Shown in pieces: positions 63,485-64,000 of a DNA stretch of 64,000 nucleotides. The DNA comes from CAVSRC01 sp963732845. GTDB lineage: Bacteria; Pseudomonadota; Alphaproteobacteria; Rhizobiales; Kaistiaceae. The position numbers and the translations under genes were made by a program. Below the pieces are notes generated by a model. The model had not been told where the DNA came from. It worked only from the letters and a program-made list of their open reading frames with translations, and searched no databases. The stretch is from contig CAVTBE010000011.1 in the NCBI GenBank assembly GCA_963732845.1, positions 1-64,000 on the forward strand, in the 5' to 3' direction. The stretch's first letter is position 1, and the number at the start of each line of letters is the position of its first letter.

Positions 63485-64000
63485 CTATGCTGGATAGCCA
63501 GCCGCGGCAGCGCATGCCTTTACGTAGGCGAGGTCATCTGCGATGCGCTGCTCGAGCGGCAGTTCGGTCGTGAAGTCCTCCACGGTGACCCAGCCGTCGT
63601 AGCCGACCTCCTTGAGCGCCCGGAAATAGGCCGGAACGTCGCCCATGCCGGTGCGCAGCGACGCCCATTCCCATTGCCACTCCACGGTGCCGTCGGCGAG
63701 CGTCGCGGCCGGCTTCCAGATTGCGTTCTTGACGTGCACGTGAGCGAGATAGTCGCCCAGAATTTCCATGCCCGGGGTGTAGCTGGTGAGCCCTTCACGG
63801 CCCTCGATGGTGGTGTTGCCAAGATCGTGGATGATGCCGATATGCGCGGAATCCAGCCCTTCCAACAGCCTGACAGCGGCCGAAGACGTGGACACGATGT
63901 TGCCGTGGTGGATCTGGATGATCGCCTTCACCCCGTGCCGTGCTGCACTCTCGGCGGTGCGCTCGGCATCCCTCCGCGCTCTGGCGAAGGCGTCCCGGTA
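63485..64000 (-). CDS. Sugar phosphate isomerase/epimerase family protein, 5' end outside the window
   Basis: The last 171 residues of a TIM-barrel AP_endonuc_2 protein; the open frame continues past the right edge, so the start is not seen. Visible marks are IIQIHHGNIV (His), IGIIHDLGNT (Asp), LAHVHVKNAIW (His) and WVTVEDFTTE (Glu), the usual metal-ligand positions. It is upstream of the binding-protein gene on the same strand and likely belongs to the same operon as the second isomerase at 61.3-62.1 kb. Confidence 0.83.
   Translation of the reverse strand, partial: YRDAFARARRDAERTAESAARHGVKAIIQIHHGNIVSTSSAAVRLLEGLDSAHIGIIHDLGNTTIEGREGLTSYTPGMEILGDYLAHVHVKNAIWKPAATLADGTVEWQWEWASLRTGMGDVPAYFRALKEVGYDGWVTVEDFTTELPLEQRIADDLAYVKACAAAAGYPA

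Noticed and set aside
1..64000. Search for tRNA, rRNA and CRISPR arrays
   Set aside because: I saw no cloverleaf-like segment, ribosomal sequence or regularly spaced repeats other than the IS ends and operators listed.

Overview
The window is a GC-rich stretch from what looks like an alphaproteobacterium, most likely Hyphomicrobiales (rhizobia-like). I infer this from codon and GC character and from the gene families: Agl-like and Frc/Rbs-like sugar ABC transporters, a tripartite tricarboxylate transporter and many LacI/RpiR/GntR regulators. There are no housekeeping genes, rRNA, tRNA or CRISPR arrays. Almost everything is sugar, polyol or sugar-acid uptake and breakdown, as expected for an accessory catabolic region of a chromosome or megaplasmid.

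Layout. 1-2.63 kb: an IS21-family element (istAB) inserted into the 3' end of an IS5-family transposase gene. 2.7-7.7 kb: an Rbs-type ABC transporter with a phosphomannose-isomerase-like cupin protein. 8.0-13.9 kb: a LacI repressor divergent from an Agl-like binding protein, two permeases and an aldo/keto reductase. 14.2-25.5 kb: a LacI repressor divergent from a YicI-like alpha-xylosidase cluster (Gfo/Idh oxidoreductase, TIM-barrel isomerase, Rbs/Frc-type transporter, SDR, GH31, decayed FGGY kinase) and an M24 peptidase-fold protein. 25.7-32.6 kb: a frameshifted aldehyde dehydrogenase converging on a TctCBA transporter with two DapA-family lyases, a likely sugar-acid route. 32.6-34.1 kb: a gene graveyard with remnants of an FAD oxidoreductase and a MalG-type permease. 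34.1-43.5 kb: an IclR regulator and a minus-strand operon of RpiR regulator, split transketolase, sugar ABC transporter, FGGY kinase and MalK/UgpC-type ATPase. 44-49.5 kb: a GntR regulator, a NanE-NanK fusion and an ABC transporter whose two permease genes are frameshifted. 49.5-58.5 kb: GntR, FAD oxidoreductase, SDR and RpiR genes divergent from another binding protein/permease operon with an SDR, then a VOC protein. 58.5-64 kb: a minus-strand operon with a truncated isomerase at the window edge, a frameshifted binding protein, a second isomerase, two permeases and an SDR.

How it works together. Each block pairs a regulator with uptake genes and one to three enzymes. The window holds five MalFG-type (CUT1) transporters but only one MalK/UgpC-type ATPase (35.0-36.2 kb), so at least three systems must borrow an ATPase. 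Seven of eight binding-protein genes are followed by a strong GC hairpin before the next transporter gene, which probably keeps binding protein in excess of permease. Several genes carry single-base insertions that, when removed, restore a normal family length. These may be fresh mutations or uncorrected sequencing errors and need checking before the genes are called dead.
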